Shown here one piece after another: positions 1 to 7,440 of a stretch of 64,000 nucleotides of DNA. A model generated the notes under the pieces. It was not told the origin of the DNA. It did no database searches and saw only the letters and a list, made by a program, of their open reading frames with translations. A program made the position numbers and the translations under genes. The DNA is taken from NCBI RefSeq assembly GCF_030294985.1, contig NZ_AP024718.1, forward strand, positions 434,001 to 498,000. The letters run 5' to 3'. Numbering within the stretch: position 1 is the stretch's first letter; every line of letters begins with the position of its first letter. The stretch comes from Methylomarinovum tepidoasis. Lineage in GTDB: Bacteria > Pseudomonadota > Gammaproteobacteria > Methylococcales > Methylothermaceae.

Positions 1-696
1 CGCGTCCTGCTCGGCCAGATAGACCAGCAGACCATTCCACAACACCGCATCGCTGCCCGGCGCCAGGGCCAGGTGCAGATCGGCGCTGGAGGCGGTGTAG
101 GTGCGACGCGGATCGATGGCCACCACATACAAATCGGGATTGCGCTCGCGGGCCGCCTGCAGGCGGCGGAACAGCACCGGATGGCACCAGGCCGTATTGC
201 TGCCGGCCAGCACCACCATTTCCGCCTGTTCGATATCCTCATAGCAGCCCGGCACCAGGTCCTCACCGAAGGCCCGCTTGTGGGCCGCCACCGCCGAGGA
301 CATGCACAGGCGCGAATTGGTGTCGATGTTGGCCGAGCCGATGAAGCCCTTCATCAGCTTGTTGGCCACGTAGTAATCCTCGGTCAGCAGCTGTCCCGAG
401 ACGTAAAAGGCCACGCTGTCGGGTCCGTGACGAGTGATGGCTGCCCGGAAGCGTTCCGCCACGGTAGCGACCGCCTGGCCCCAGGAAACCCGCCGCCCGC
501 CGACATGGGGATACAGCAGGCGGTCAGGCAGCTCCAGGGTCTCGGCCAGGGCCGTACCCTTGGAGCACAGACGGCCCAGATTGGCGGGGTGATCGTCCAG
601 GCCCGAAACGGTGACCGAAGCGGTGGTCCATTCCAGCTGCACGCCACAACCGACGCCGCAGTAGGGGCAGGTGGTGAAAACAGATGATGAATCCAT
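1..696 (-). CDS. nasA: Assimilatory nitrate reductase catalytic subunit, C-terminal part beyond the window
   Basis: Reading leftwards from the ATG at 696, the protein begins MDSSSVFTTCPYCGVGCGV, the N-terminal [4Fe-4S] cysteine pattern of periplasmic/assimilatory nitrate reductases of the molybdopterin oxidoreductase family. It continues with the GRLCSKG segment carrying the fourth cysteine and with TNSRLCMSSAV, the region that binds the molybdopterin cofactor in this family. There is no signal peptide, which fits a cytoplasmic NasA rather than a NapA. About 232 residues are visible and the frame stays open to the left edge; the family is usually 700-900 residues. A divergent nitrate transporter and a sigma-54-like promoter sit just upstream. 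The next ATG upstream (707) is out of frame. Formate dehydrogenase is the main alternative, but the neighbours argue for nitrate. Confidence 0.9.
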   Translation of the reverse strand, partial: MDSSSVFTTCPYCGVGCGVQLEWTTASVTVSGLDDHPANLGRLCSKGTALAETLELPDRLLYPHVGGRRVSWGQAVATVAERFRAAITRHGPDSVAFYVSGQLLTEDYYVANKLMKGFIGSANIDTNSRLCMSSAVAAHKRAFGEDLVPGCYEDIEQAEMVVLAGSNTAWCHPVLFRRLQAARERNPDLYVVAIDPRRTYTASSADLHLALAPGSDAVLWNGLLVYLAEQDA

Positions 697-731
697 GAAG
701 TGACCATGATCCTGATTCCGGAAAAAATATT

Positions 732-747
732 AGCATAATTCATGCCA
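732..747 (-). promoter_or_regulatory. Sigma-54 (RpoN) promoter candidate for nasA
   Basis: On the minus strand the sequence TGGCATGAATTATGCT matches the -24/-12 consensus TGGCAY-R-N4-TTGCW at all but one position, with the GG and GC dinucleotides 12 bases apart. The predicted transcription start is near 721, about 25 bases upstream of the nasA ATG. NtrC-like dyads lie further upstream, where sigma-54 activators normally bind. The site is a sequence match only. Confidence 0.6.
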
Positions 748-797
748 GATATTGGAATTCCATGTGTTTTCCCGGCGGGAACCGACCACCCCCCTGC

Positions 798-838
798 GCA
801 CCAAAGCGGTGCGAATTGCGCACCGTGGCGAACGGTGG
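798..838. promoter_or_regulatory. NtrC-like enhancer dyads between the divergent nitrate genes
   Basis: GCACC-N5-GGTGC at 798-812 is a perfect dyad with the arms and spacing of the NtrC binding consensus. A second partial site follows, with GCACC at 820-824 and GGTGG at 834-838; within it CACCGT-N5-ACGGTG (821-837) is another perfect inverted repeat. The first dyad is centred about 107 bases upstream of the predicted transporter start and about 84 upstream of the predicted nasA start, usual enhancer distances for sigma-54 promoters. The inference is nitrogen-limitation control of both transcripts. Confidence 0.6.
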
Positions 839-885
839 CTGACACGATCCCGCTCCCTGCAATCATTCCATGAACCACAAGAAAC

Positions 886-901
886 TGGCATAGATAATGC
901 T
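886..901 (+). promoter_or_regulatory. Sigma-54 (RpoN) promoter candidate for the nitrate transporter
   Basis: TGGCATAGATAATGCT matches the sigma-54 consensus with one mismatch (A for the first T of the TTGCW element) and correct GG to GC spacing. The predicted start near 912 leaves a 32-base leader with a clear AGGGAG ribosome site at 931-936, seven bases before the ATG at 944. It mirrors the nasA promoter on the other strand. Confidence 0.6.
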
Positions 902-943
902 CATAAACCTATGACGACCCAACTCATGCAAGGGAGCCTTTCC

Positions 944-2401
944 ATGTCCGAGCGTTTCCAGCTGTTCTCCTTCCACGGCAGGATGCGCATCCTGCATCTG
1001 ACCTGGCTGGCGTTTTTCATCAGCTTCTTCGTCTGGTTCAACCACGCTCCGCTGATGGCCTCCATCCGCGAGGACTTCGGCCTAACCCCGCAACAGGTCA
1101 AGACCCTGCTGATTCTCAACGTCGCCATGACCATCCCGGCGCGCATCGTCATCGGCATGCTGGTGGACCATTTCGGCCCCAGAAGGATTTATTCCAGCCT
1201 GTTGATCCTGTCGAGCTTTTTCTGCTTTGCCTTCGCCTTGGCGCGAAGCTACGAGCAACTGGCGCTGACCCGCTTTCTACTGGGTTTCGTGGGCGCCGGG
1301 TTCGTCATCGGCATCCGTATGATCAGCGAATGGTTTCCAGCCCGTGAGGTGGGGCTGGCCGAGGGCATCTACGGCGGCTGGGGCAACTTCGGCTCGGCGG
1401 CCGCGGCCATGACCCTGCCTTCGCTGGCCCTGCTGTACGGCGGGGAAGCCGGCTGGCGCTACGCCATCGCCACCACCGGCGTCATCGCCCTGGTCTACGG
1501 CATGATTTACTTTTTCTCGGTCTCCGACACCCCCAGGGGCTCGACCTATTTCCGCCCCAAAAAGGCCGGCGCCATGGAGGTCAGCTCCGTGGGGGACTTT
1601 TTCTTCTATGTGCTGATGAACCTCCCCCTGTACCTGGCTTTGGGGCTCCTGATCTGGAAGCTCACCCATCTGGGCCTGTTCACGGTGATGACCGCCAACG
1701 TCCTGTATATCGTGCTGAGTCTGATGTACACCTACCAAATCTATCACGCCGTCCGCGTCAACCACCGGGTTTTCCGCGAACCGGTGCCGCCCCTGGACCG
1801 CTATAAGTTCAAGCAGGTGGCGATCCTGAACCTGGCCTACTTCATCTCCTTCGGCTCCGAATTGGCGGTGGTGTCGATGCTGCCCCTGTTTTTCAAGGAC
1901 ACTTTCGGCGTCAACCAGGTGCTGGCGGGGATGCTGGCCTCAGGATTCGCCTTCATGAACCTGGTGGCCCGTCCCAGCGGCGGCCTCATCAGCGACAACT
2001 TCAGCCGCAAGCACACACTGCTGGTACTGCTGGGCGGTCTGGGACTCGGCTACCTGGCTATGAGCCAGATTGACGCAAGCTGGCCCTTGTGGCTGGCGGT
2101 CGCCGCCACCATGGCCTGCTCCTTCTTCGTCCAGGCCACCGAAGGGGCGGTGTTCGCCCTGGTGCCCCTGATCAAGCGCCGCCTCACCGGCCAGATCGCC
2201 GGTCTCACCGGCGCCTATGGCAACGTCGGCGCGGTCACCTTTCTGACCGCCTATTCCTTCACCGAGGCCCACACTTTTTTCCTGATCATCGCCACCGCGG
2301 CCTTGGCGGGCATGGCTGCCTCCCTGTTCCTGGAAGAACCGAAAGGGCACATGGCGGAAACCCTGCCGGACGGCACGGTTCAAATGATCGAAGTCGAGTA
2401 A
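944..2401 (+). CDS. MFS nitrate/nitrite transporter, NarK/NasA type
   Basis: This 485-residue polytopic protein begins [20 protein letters not shown]. It has the NarK/NasA-type N terminus ([18 protein letters not shown]), the MFS loop [11 protein letters not shown] and a Gly-rich nitrate-signature helix ([19 protein letters not shown], then [16 protein letters not shown]). A second Gly-rich segment, [20 protein letters not shown], lies near residue 415. It probably imports nitrate for the divergent nasA reductase. I chose the ATG at 944 because AGGGAG lies seven bases upstream and the family motif begins soon after. The open frame extends further upstream, but that stretch overlaps the regulatory elements. 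A hairpin terminator follows the stop. Confidence 0.88.
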   Translation: MSERFQLFSFHGRMRILHLTWLAFFISFFVWFNHAPLMASIREDFGLTPQQVKTLLILNVAMTIPARIVIGMLVDHFGPRRIYSSLLILSSFFCFAFALARSYEQLALTRFLLGFVGAGFVIGIRMISEWFPAREVGLAEGIYGGWGNFGSAAAAMTLPSLALLYGGEAGWRYAIATTGVIALVYGMIYFFSVSDTPRGSTYFRPKKAGAMEVSSVGDFFFYVLMNLPLYLALGLLIWKLTHLGLFTVMTANVLYIVLSLMYTYQIYHAVRVNHRVFREPVPPLDRYKFKQVAILNLAYFISFGSELAVVSMLPLFFKDTFGVNQVLAGMLASGFAFMNLVARPSGGLISDNFSRKHTLLVLLGGLGLGYLAMSQIDASWPLWLAVAATMACSFFVQATEGAVFALVPLIKRRLTGQIAGLTGAYGNVGAVTFLTAYSFTEAHTFFLIIATAALAGMAASLFLEEPKGHMAETLPDGTVQMIEVE

Positions 2402-2419
2402 GCTCCACTCCTCCCCTCT

Positions 2420-2447
2420 GGCGCGGGGTTGGCCCGCGCCTTTTTTT
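2420..2447 (+). terminator. Rho-independent terminator after the nitrate transporter
   Basis: An 8-bp GC stem (GGCGCGGG/CCCGCGCC) with a five-base loop is followed by seven Ts. It lies 19 bases after the transporter stop and ends only 10 bases before the ATG of the phosphatase-kinase gene. The latter must therefore rely on readthrough, regulated antitermination or a promoter inside the transporter gene. Confidence 0.85.
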
Positions 2448-2457
2448 AGATGAAACC

Positions 2458-4149
2458 ATGAACGGCTACCAAATCCAGATCGGCCAGTTTTCCAGCGCCG
2501 GGCGCAAATCCGAAAATCAGGATTCCTTCGGAGTGCTGATTCCCGAAGGCCAGACCCTCACCTACAAGGGCATCGTCGCCGCCGTCGCCGACGGGGTGTC
2601 CGCCTGCGACGATCCCAAACTGGCCAGCGAGTGCTGCATCAAGAGTCTGCTGTCCGACTATTATTGCACCCCGGAAAGCTGGAGCGTGCGCACTTCGGTG
2701 GAAAAGGTGCTGGCGGCCACCAACCGCTGGCTCTACGGCCAGGGCGGCGAGGACCACGTGCTGGCCTCCACCTTGAGCGCTCTGGTGCTCAAGTCCACCA
2801 GCATCCACTTGTTCCATGTGGGCGACAGCCGCATCTACCGCCTGCGCCGGGGGGTGCTGGAACGTCTGACCCAGGACCATCTGTGGGGCGGAAAGCGGCA
2901 CAGCCAGCTGGCGCGAGCCCTGGGAATAGACCTCAACCTGGACATCGATCACCGGGTACTGGCGGCCAAGGAGGGAGATACTTATCTCTTTACCACAGAC
3001 GGCGTTCACGACTACCTCCAGGAAGTCGCCTTACTGACGACCCTCAAGGAGGAACACGATCCGGAGGCTGCCGCCCGCCGAATCGTGGAACAGGCCCTGG
3101 CCAGTGGCAGCACCGACAACCTCACCTGTCAAATCCTCCGCATCGACGCTTTGCCGAAGGCCGATGTCGCCGAATACCACCGCCACCTGACCGAACTGCC
3201 CTTCCCACCGCTGCTGGCGCCCGGCATGAAGTTGGACGGCTATCGCATCGTCCGCGAACTCAATGCCAGCAAGCGGGTGCAGGTTTACTTGGCCCTGGAC
3301 GAGGCAAGCGGCGAAAAGGTGGTACTCAAGACCCCCTCCCCCAACTTCGACGACGACCCCCTGTACATCGACCTGTTCTCCCACGAAGAATGGGTCGGCA
3401 GCCGCATCGACAACCCCTACGTCATGCAAGTGCTGCGTCCCGATCGTATCCGGAGTTGCCTGTATTTGGTGTGCGAATACATCGAGGGCCAGACCTTGCG
3501 CCAGTGGCTGGAAGCCCATCCCAAGCCATCCCTGCGCCTGGTGCGCGACTTGATCTCTCAGATCACCCGGGGGCTGACGGCCTTCCACCGCCTGGAGATG
3601 GTGCATCAGGACCTGAAGCCGGACAACATCCTGATCGACGACCACGGCAGGATCAGGCTGATCGACTTCGGTTCGGTGCGGATCGCCGGGGTGGAGGAAA
3701 TCGTCTCGCCCATCGAACGGATCAATCTGCTCGGCACCCGCCATTATGCCGCCCCGGAATATTTCCTCGGCTACGCGGGAACACCGCGATCCGACCAGTT
3801 TTCCCTGGCGGTGATCGCCTACGAGCTGCTCACCGGCCATCTTCCCTACGGGGACAAGTACGGCGAGGGCAGCGTCACGCGCCTCCGCTATACCTCAGCG
3901 CGGCGTTGGAACCCGGACATCCCGTTATGGCTGGATAAGGCTCTGGAAAAGGCCCTGAGTGTGGACCCGCAGCGCCGTTACGAAACCTTGTCGGAATTCG
4001 TCCACGATCTGGAGCACCCCAATCCCCGCTTCCTTCAGAAGACGCGTCAACCCTTGATCGAACGCGATCCGTTGGGATTCTGGCGTGCCCTGGCGCTGAT
4101 CTCCCTGGGGATCAACGTAGGACTACTGTTGATTTTTCTGCTATCGTGA
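2458..4149 (+). CDS. PP2C phosphatase-Ser/Thr kinase fusion with C-terminal membrane anchor
   Basis: The protein has 563 residues. Residues about 1-240 form a PP2C-type phosphatase with the metal-binding motifs AVADGVS, HVGDSRIYRL, FTTDGVHD and STDNLTC. From about 260 to 520 there is a eukaryotic-like kinase with the catalytic loop HQDLKPDN and the metal motif IDFGSVR; a Lys in KVVLKTPS is the likely ATP-binding residue. The last 20 residues are a hydrophobic tail anchor (ISLGINVGLLLIFLLS). Fusions of this type are known beside nitrate-assimilation genes in proteobacteria, but the substrate is generally undefined. The ATG at 2458 begins the phosphatase domain and follows a terminator by 10 bases, with only a weak ribosome site. 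Confidence 0.88.
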   Translation: MNGYQIQIGQFSSAGRKSENQDSFGVLIPEGQTLTYKGIVAAVADGVSACDDPKLASECCIKSLLSDYYCTPESWSVRTSVEKVLAATNRWLYGQGGEDHVLASTLSALVLKSTSIHLFHVGDSRIYRLRRGVLERLTQDHLWGGKRHSQLARALGIDLNLDIDHRVLAAKEGDTYLFTTDGVHDYLQEVALLTTLKEEHDPEAAARRIVEQALASGSTDNLTCQILRIDALPKADVAEYHRHLTELPFPPLLAPGMKLDGYRIVRELNASKRVQVYLALDEASGEKVVLKTPSPNFDDDPLYIDLFSHEEWVGSRIDNPYVMQVLRPDRIRSCLYLVCEYIEGQTLRQWLEAHPKPSLRLVRDLISQITRGLTAFHRLEMVHQDLKPDNILIDDHGRIRLIDFGSVRIAGVEEIVSPIERINLLGTRHYAAPEYFLGYAGTPRSDQFSLAVIAYELLTGHLPYGDKYGEGSVTRLRYTSARRWNPDIPLWLDKALEKALSVDPQRRYETLSEFVHDLEHPNPRFLQKTRQPLIERDPLGFWRALALISLGINVGLLLIFLLS

Positions 4150-4456
4150 TCCCCGACGCCAGTCAATCGCCTTGCAGGCAGAAATCCTGCCGCCGCTTCG
4201 GCTACGGCCGCAATACCCTGATCCGGAAAATCAACGAACTGGGGCTGGACGAACTTTATTTCACTTGCGCAATCCATTCCATTACCATGAATACGCATGG
4301 CCCGTTTCATCCCCATCATCCCTTGGTCTCCGGATGTGGCCTTGTGGGTGGAGCGGGTCGGACGTTTCGAATCCTTCTCCTTCCCCCCGGAACACCTCGG
4401 CAATGCCCGGACCATCCGCACCACCCTGGCCGGTAAGCTCCGGCCTTACAAATTCA
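4150..4456 (+). other. Gap with no intact gene; possible RelA/SpoT debris
   Basis: No reading frame here has a convincing protein. One short stretch near 4200-4260 reads GRNTLIRKINELGLDEL, which loosely resembles the helical segment upstream of the C-terminal zinc-finger/RIS domain of RelA/SpoT proteins. It is in a different frame from the clear RelA-like remnant just downstream. I see no terminator or RNA gene. Confidence 0.35.
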
Positions 4457-4624
4457 GTGGAGGGCAATCTCCTCACCCGTCTGGCGCGCTGCTGCAACCC
4501 GGCTCCGGGCGATGCGGCGATCGGTTATCTGACCATCCATCACCGCATCACCATCCACCGGCGGGACTGCCCCAACATCGCCAGCCTGTCGCAACCCCGC
4601 CTTTTGGAGGCAACCTGGGAATGA
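4457..4624 (+). pseudogene. RelA/SpoT C-terminal (RIS/zinc-finger) remnant
   Basis: The frame reads LLTRLARCCNPAPGD, then IGYLT and ITIHRRDCPNI, ending with LLEATWE and a stop. This matches the conserved cysteine-containing region of long RelA/SpoT ppGpp enzymes (ARCC-P-PGD, G-x-T, H-x-x-DC-N). The hydrolase, synthetase, TGS and ACT domains are absent, and there is no plausible start in this frame. I call it a decayed gene fragment. The alternative, a stand-alone small domain protein, is less likely because the flanks in this frame are not protein-like. Confidence 0.65.
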
Positions 4625-4634
4625 GGTAACCCTT

Positions 4635-5027
4635 ATGAAACTGCCAACGACACTGCTCTCCCTGCTCATGCTGCTTTCCACCCCGATGATCTTGGCCCAG
4701 CCGGCCATAAGAATCGAACTGGGCGACTTCCGTTTCCATCCGGACGAAATTCGCGTCCCACCGGGAGTGCCAATCGCATTGGAGCTGGTCAACACCGACA
4801 CCATCACTCCCCACGACTTTATCCTCGAAGCTCCGGAAGCCGCTATCAACCTGCGCGTTGACGTACCTCCCGGCAAAACGGTGAAGGCAACGTTTACATC
4901 CCCTTCCACCCCCGGTATCTATCCTTTCTACTGCAGCAAGCGGTTTTTGTTCTTCAAAAGTCACCGGGCGCGGGGTATGGAAGGACGCTTGATCGTCCAG
5001 CCACGCTCAGAGCAACTACGGCAGTAG
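4635..5027 (+). CDS. Exported cupredoxin-domain protein
   Basis: The 130-residue product starts with a signal peptide (MKLPTTLLSLLMLLSTPMILA) followed by a single cupredoxin domain. Likely type-1 copper ligands are the His of TPHDF and the Cys, His and Met of YPFYCSKRFLFFKSHRARGMEG-type spacing (Cys at FYC, His at KSH, Met at GMEG). It should be a periplasmic copper or electron-transfer protein. A GAGG ribosome site at 4623-4626 supports the ATG at 4635. The gene stands alone between the RelA remnant and a tRNA-Cys on the other strand, so its partner is unknown. Confidence 0.75.
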   Translation: MKLPTTLLSLLMLLSTPMILAQPAIRIELGDFRFHPDEIRVPPGVPIALELVNTDTITPHDFILEAPEAAINLRVDVPPGKTVKATFTSPSTPGIYPFYCSKRFLFFKSHRARGMEGRLIVQPRSEQLRQ

Positions 5028-5075
5028 CGGAAACAAGGATTCCAGGTGGGATCTAGGGGTATGGTCAGGTGAAGA

Positions 5076-5149
5076 TGGAGGCGGCGGTCGGAATCGAACC
5101 GGCGTACACGGCTTTGCAGGCCGCTGCATAACCACTCTGCCACGCCGCC
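5076..5149 (-). tRNA. tRNA-Cys (GCA)
   Basis: On the minus strand the 74 bases fold as a cloverleaf with acceptor GGCGGCG/CGCCGCC, D-arm GGCAGAGTGGTTATGCAGC, anticodon GCA in CCTGCAAA, T-loop GGTTCGATTCC, discriminator U and an encoded CCA at 5078-5076. It lies downstream of tRNA-Gly on the same strand with a hairpin between them. Confidence 0.95.
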
Positions 5150-5162
5150 TTGAGGACAGATG

Positions 5163-5186
5163 AAAAAAGCCGCATGGAAGCGGCTT
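5163..5186 (-). terminator. Hairpin with T-run after tRNA-Gly
   Basis: Read on the minus strand, AAGCCGC and GCGGCTT enclose the loop TTCCAT and are followed by further Ts. The element lies 11 bases beyond the CCA end of tRNA-Gly and before tRNA-Cys, so it probably ends or attenuates the tRNA-Gly transcript. Confidence 0.65.
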
Positions 5187-5197
5187 CTTCCTGAACC

Positions 5198-5273
5198 TGG
5201 AGCGGGAAACGGGACTCGAACCCGCGACCCCAACCTTGGCAAGGTTGTGCTCTACCAACTGAGCTATTCCCGC
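5198..5273 (-). tRNA. tRNA-Gly (GCC)
   Basis: The minus strand gives a 76-base cloverleaf with acceptor GCGGGAA/TTCCCGC, D-arm TAGCTCAGTTGGTAGAGCA, anticodon GCC in CTTGCCAAG, T-arm GGGTTCGAGTCCC, discriminator U and an encoded CCA. Confidence 0.96.
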
Positions 5274-5340
5274 GCTGAACGACCTGCTATTTTAAGCACC
5301 GGCGATTTTCTGTCAACCCCGATTTTCAAAGGAGGTGACC

Positions 5341-5877
5341 ATGACCGATCCGGCCTGCAAGAAATTACGCCTGGTCAAGGGCGACATCACCCGCATGGAA
5401 GTGGACGCCATCGTCAATGCCGCCAATTCCTCCCTGCTGGGCGGCGGAGGCGTGGACGGGGCCATCCACCGGGCCGCCGGCCCCGAACTGCTGGAAGAAT
5501 GCCGCAAGCTGGGCGGCTGCCCCACCGGCAAGGCCAAAGCGACCCAAGGCTACCGCCTGCCGGCCAAATACGTCTTTCACGCCGTCGGCCCGGTGTGGCA
5601 CGGCAGCGACCGGGGCGAGGACGAACTGTTGGCCTCCTGCTACCGTGAATCTTTAAGCTTGGCAAAGGAATACGGCGTCCACACCCTCGCCTTCCCCGCC
5701 ATTTCCTGCGGCGCCTACGGCTTTCCGGTGGAGCGGGCGGCGCGCATCGCCATCCGCACCCTGCGCGAAGGACTGCAAAGCCAGCCGCAGATCGAGGCGG
5801 TGTATCTGGTATGCTTCGACGATCGAACCTATCGCGCCTACCGCCAAGCCTTGAAGGAGTTAGAAACTGATGCTTGA
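5341..5877 (+). CDS. Macrodomain protein, YmdB-like ADP-ribose hydrolase
   Basis: The 178-residue protein is a single macrodomain. It has the family motifs [20 protein letters not shown] (N-A-A-N and the Gly loop that binds ADP-ribose), [27 protein letters not shown] and the second Gly loop [12 protein letters not shown]. Relatives deacetylate O-acetyl-ADP-ribose or remove mono-ADP-ribose from proteins. The ATG at 5341 follows a strong AAGGAGGTG ribosome site at 5329-5337. The annotated frame could open two codons earlier at a GTG, which lies inside that site. No obvious partner gene lies nearby; a TnpB element follows. Confidence 0.9.
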   Translation: MTDPACKKLRLVKGDITRMEVDAIVNAANSSLLGGGGVDGAIHRAAGPELLEECRKLGGCPTGKAKATQGYRLPAKYVFHAVGPVWHGSDRGEDELLASCYRESLSLAKEYGVHTLAFPAISCGAYGFPVERAARIAIRTLREGLQSQPQIEAVYLVCFDDRTYRAYRQALKELETDA

Positions 5878-5901
5878 CAGTTGCTTTCAAATTTTTAATG
5901 G

Positions 5902-5918
5902 TTGCTTGTCATAAGCAA
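5902..5918 (+). repeat. Short hairpin upstream of tnpB, possible left-end element
   Basis: TTGCTT-GTCAT-AAGCAA is a perfect 6-bp stem with a five-base loop, 25 bases after the macrodomain gene stop and about 105 bases before tnpB. IS200/IS605-type elements carry subterminal hairpins at both ends. There is no T-run, so a terminator for the macrodomain gene is less likely. The exact left end of the element cannot be set from one copy. Confidence 0.4.
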
Positions 5919-6022
5919 GATATATCGGGTATCGGCGATGGTGGTAACGTGAAGGAGGTCTGAAGGCAAAACGACTACCATCCGGTCATCGTTCCCTTTT
6001 TCATTAAATCATCCATCCTGAC

Positions 6023-7423
6023 ATGAAGATCACCCGCGTTCTCTACAGCAAGCGCCTCAACGCCGGCAAGTACGCTGCGCTGGAGGAACAGGCACGCCGT
6101 CTCGGGCGCATCCGCACCGAAGTGTGGCGGCGGTTCGGTTCCATCTCGGGGGTGGGTTTGACCGACCGTCAGGTACGGGATGCCTGGCTTCGTGAAGGCC
6201 GCCGGTTCGCTGTTCCCGCCAACGCCTGGAAGGAGACCCTGCGGGACGCGATGGCCGACATCAAGGCGCATCGGGAAGCCGCCAAGGTCAAAGTACGTCA
6301 AGCCATTCGCCGCCACATCCACGACGAGGAAGCACGCAAGCGGCTTTACACCCTGCTGAAGCAGGATGCGTGGACGAAAGACCCTTACCTGCGCCGCCTG
6401 ATGCGCCGCTACTGGCGGCGCGGGCATAACCATACTCACAACCAGATCGTGGTGCGCTCGGACAGCTACACGGTTTTCGAGCAGGGCGGCCGGTGCTGGA
6501 TCAAGGTGCCGGGGCTGGAACGGGGCAAGCGCATCGCCATCCCATTGGACACCACCATCGACCACGCGCCCAGCGGCACCCTGCGGCTGATACTGCGCGA
6601 TGGCGTGGTGGAAGTACACGTTACTGTCGAGGCCCCGCTGGGCCGCCCCTGCGGAGACCGCGAGCTCGGCGTGGACAAGGGCTACACCGAAGCGTTCGTG
6701 GACTCCGACGGCGACCGTCATGGGGAGGCGTTGGGCACCCTGCTCCAATCGGAATCCGACTGCCTGAAGACGAAATACCAGCGCCGGGCCAAACTCCTCG
6801 CCATTGCGAAGAACACCAAAAACGAACGCAAGCGCCAGAACATCCTGCGCCACAACCTGGGGCGGAAAAAGTTGAACCGCCGGGCCGCCAGGGTGAAAGC
6901 CCGCATCCGCGACGAGGCGTTCAAAGCCGCCCATGCCGTGGTGGACAAGGCTGCCGTGATCGCAGCGGAGGACCTGACCGCGCCTATGTCCGGGCGCGCG
7001 TTTTCGAAGAACATGAACCGGCGTCTTGCCGCCTGGACCAAGGGCGTCCTGGCGGAGGCGCTGGAGACGGTATCTCAGCGTAGAGGTTCTACGCTCGTTC
7101 TCGTCAATGCCGCATACACCTCGCAAATCGATAGCCGCAACGGCTGCCTTCTGGGCAGGCGGCGTGGCGATCGGTTTTACTGTTTCGACGGGGCGGTGTT
7201 GCAGGCGGACGTGAACGCTGCGCGAAACGTGCTTGCAAGACTACGTGATCCTGAGATAGATCGCTGGACGCCGTACTGTCAGGTACGCGCCATCTTGCAG
7301 GCGCGGACTGAGCGCCTACGGTTGGGACTACTCAACCAGGACTCCAGTTGCAGATCTTCAGATCTTAAGGATCTATCAACGGAGAGCGAATCACCTAATG
7401 CGCAAATGTGTGCAAGTTTTTAG
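6023..7423 (+). CDS. tnpB: TnpB (OrfB) RNA-guided nuclease family protein
   Basis: The 466-residue protein has the split RuvC nuclease of TnpB proteins: Asp218 in GVDKGYTE, Glu316 in AAEDLTAP and Asp396 in LQADVNAARNV, so the catalytic triad looks intact. The zinc-ribbon region between the last two motifs (TSQIDSRNGC, then FYCFDG) lacks most of the usual cysteines: Asp, Asn and Gly stand where Cys is expected. Family members are guided by an RNA from the right end of the element and cut DNA to maintain the transposon. The C terminus runs about 65 residues past the last RuvC motif, through the predicted guide-RNA region. There is no tnpA. Confidence 0.88.
   Translation: MKITRVLYSKRLNAGKYAALEEQARRLGRIRTEVWRRFGSISGVGLTDRQVRDAWLREGRRFAVPANAWKETLRDAMADIKAHREAAKVKVRQAIRRHIHDEEARKRLYTLLKQDAWTKDPYLRRLMRRYWRRGHNHTHNQIVVRSDSYTVFEQGGRCWIKVPGLERGKRIAIPLDTTIDHAPSGTLRLILRDGVVEVHVTVEAPLGRPCGDRELGVDKGYTEAFVDSDGDRHGEALGTLLQSESDCLKTKYQRRAKLLAIAKNTKNERKRQNILRHNLGRKKLNRRAARVKARIRDEAFKAAHAVVDKAAVIAAEDLTAPMSGRAFSKNMNRRLAAWTKGVLAEALETVSQRRGSTLVLVNAAYTSQIDSRNGCLLGRRRGDRFYCFDGAVLQADVNAARNVLARLRDPEIDRWTPYCQVRAILQARTERLRLGLLNQDSSCRSSDLKDLSTESESPNAQMCASF
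7320..7374 (+). ncRNA. Possible right-end hairpins / guide-RNA scaffold of the TnpB element
   Basis: Two short inverted repeats overlap the 3' end of tnpB: GGTTG-N8-CAACC at 7320-7337 and AGATC-TTAAG-GATCT at 7360-7374. In TnpB systems the guide (omega) RNA is made from this position, ending just beyond the element's right end. I see structure consistent with that but cannot define the RNA boundaries or the guide. Confidence 0.4.
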
Positions 7424-7440
7424 GAACAGGAATGCCCCGA

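Larger units (their letters stand above)
5890..7430 (+). mobile_element. Lone TnpB (IS200/IS605-like) element, approximate ends
   Basis: The tnpB gene lies between a complete macrodomain gene and a complete aminopeptidase gene, with small hairpins on both sides (5902-5918 and 7320-7374). No Y1 tnpA transposase is present, so this is an IS1341-type derivative that would need a transposase in trans. The ends given are estimates; an empty site or second copy would be required to fix them. Confidence 0.55.

Noticed and set aside
752-943. Upstream start for the nitrate transporter
   Set aside because: It would place the NtrC dyads and sigma-54 promoter inside the coding region; AGGGAG supports 944.
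2089-2457. In-frame extension upstream of the phosphatase-kinase start
   Set aside because: It overlaps the transporter in another frame and runs through a terminator hairpin; the PP2C domain begins at 2458.
4297-4629. Plus-strand frame MARFIPIIPWSPDVALWVERVG as a gene
   Set aside because: The C-terminal half is out of frame with the clear RelA-like signal at 4457-4624; the N part is unlike any family I know.
4961-5258. Two minus-strand reading frames across the tRNA genes
   Set aside because: The protein-like strings (GVAGSSPVSRSR, GRVVMQRPAKPC) are translations of tRNA-Gly and tRNA-Cys, a familiar artefact.
5160-5648. Plus-strand frame beginning MKKAAWKRLLPEPGAGNG
   Set aside because: It starts in the tRNA terminator, crosses tRNA-Gly and overlaps the macrodomain gene in another frame.
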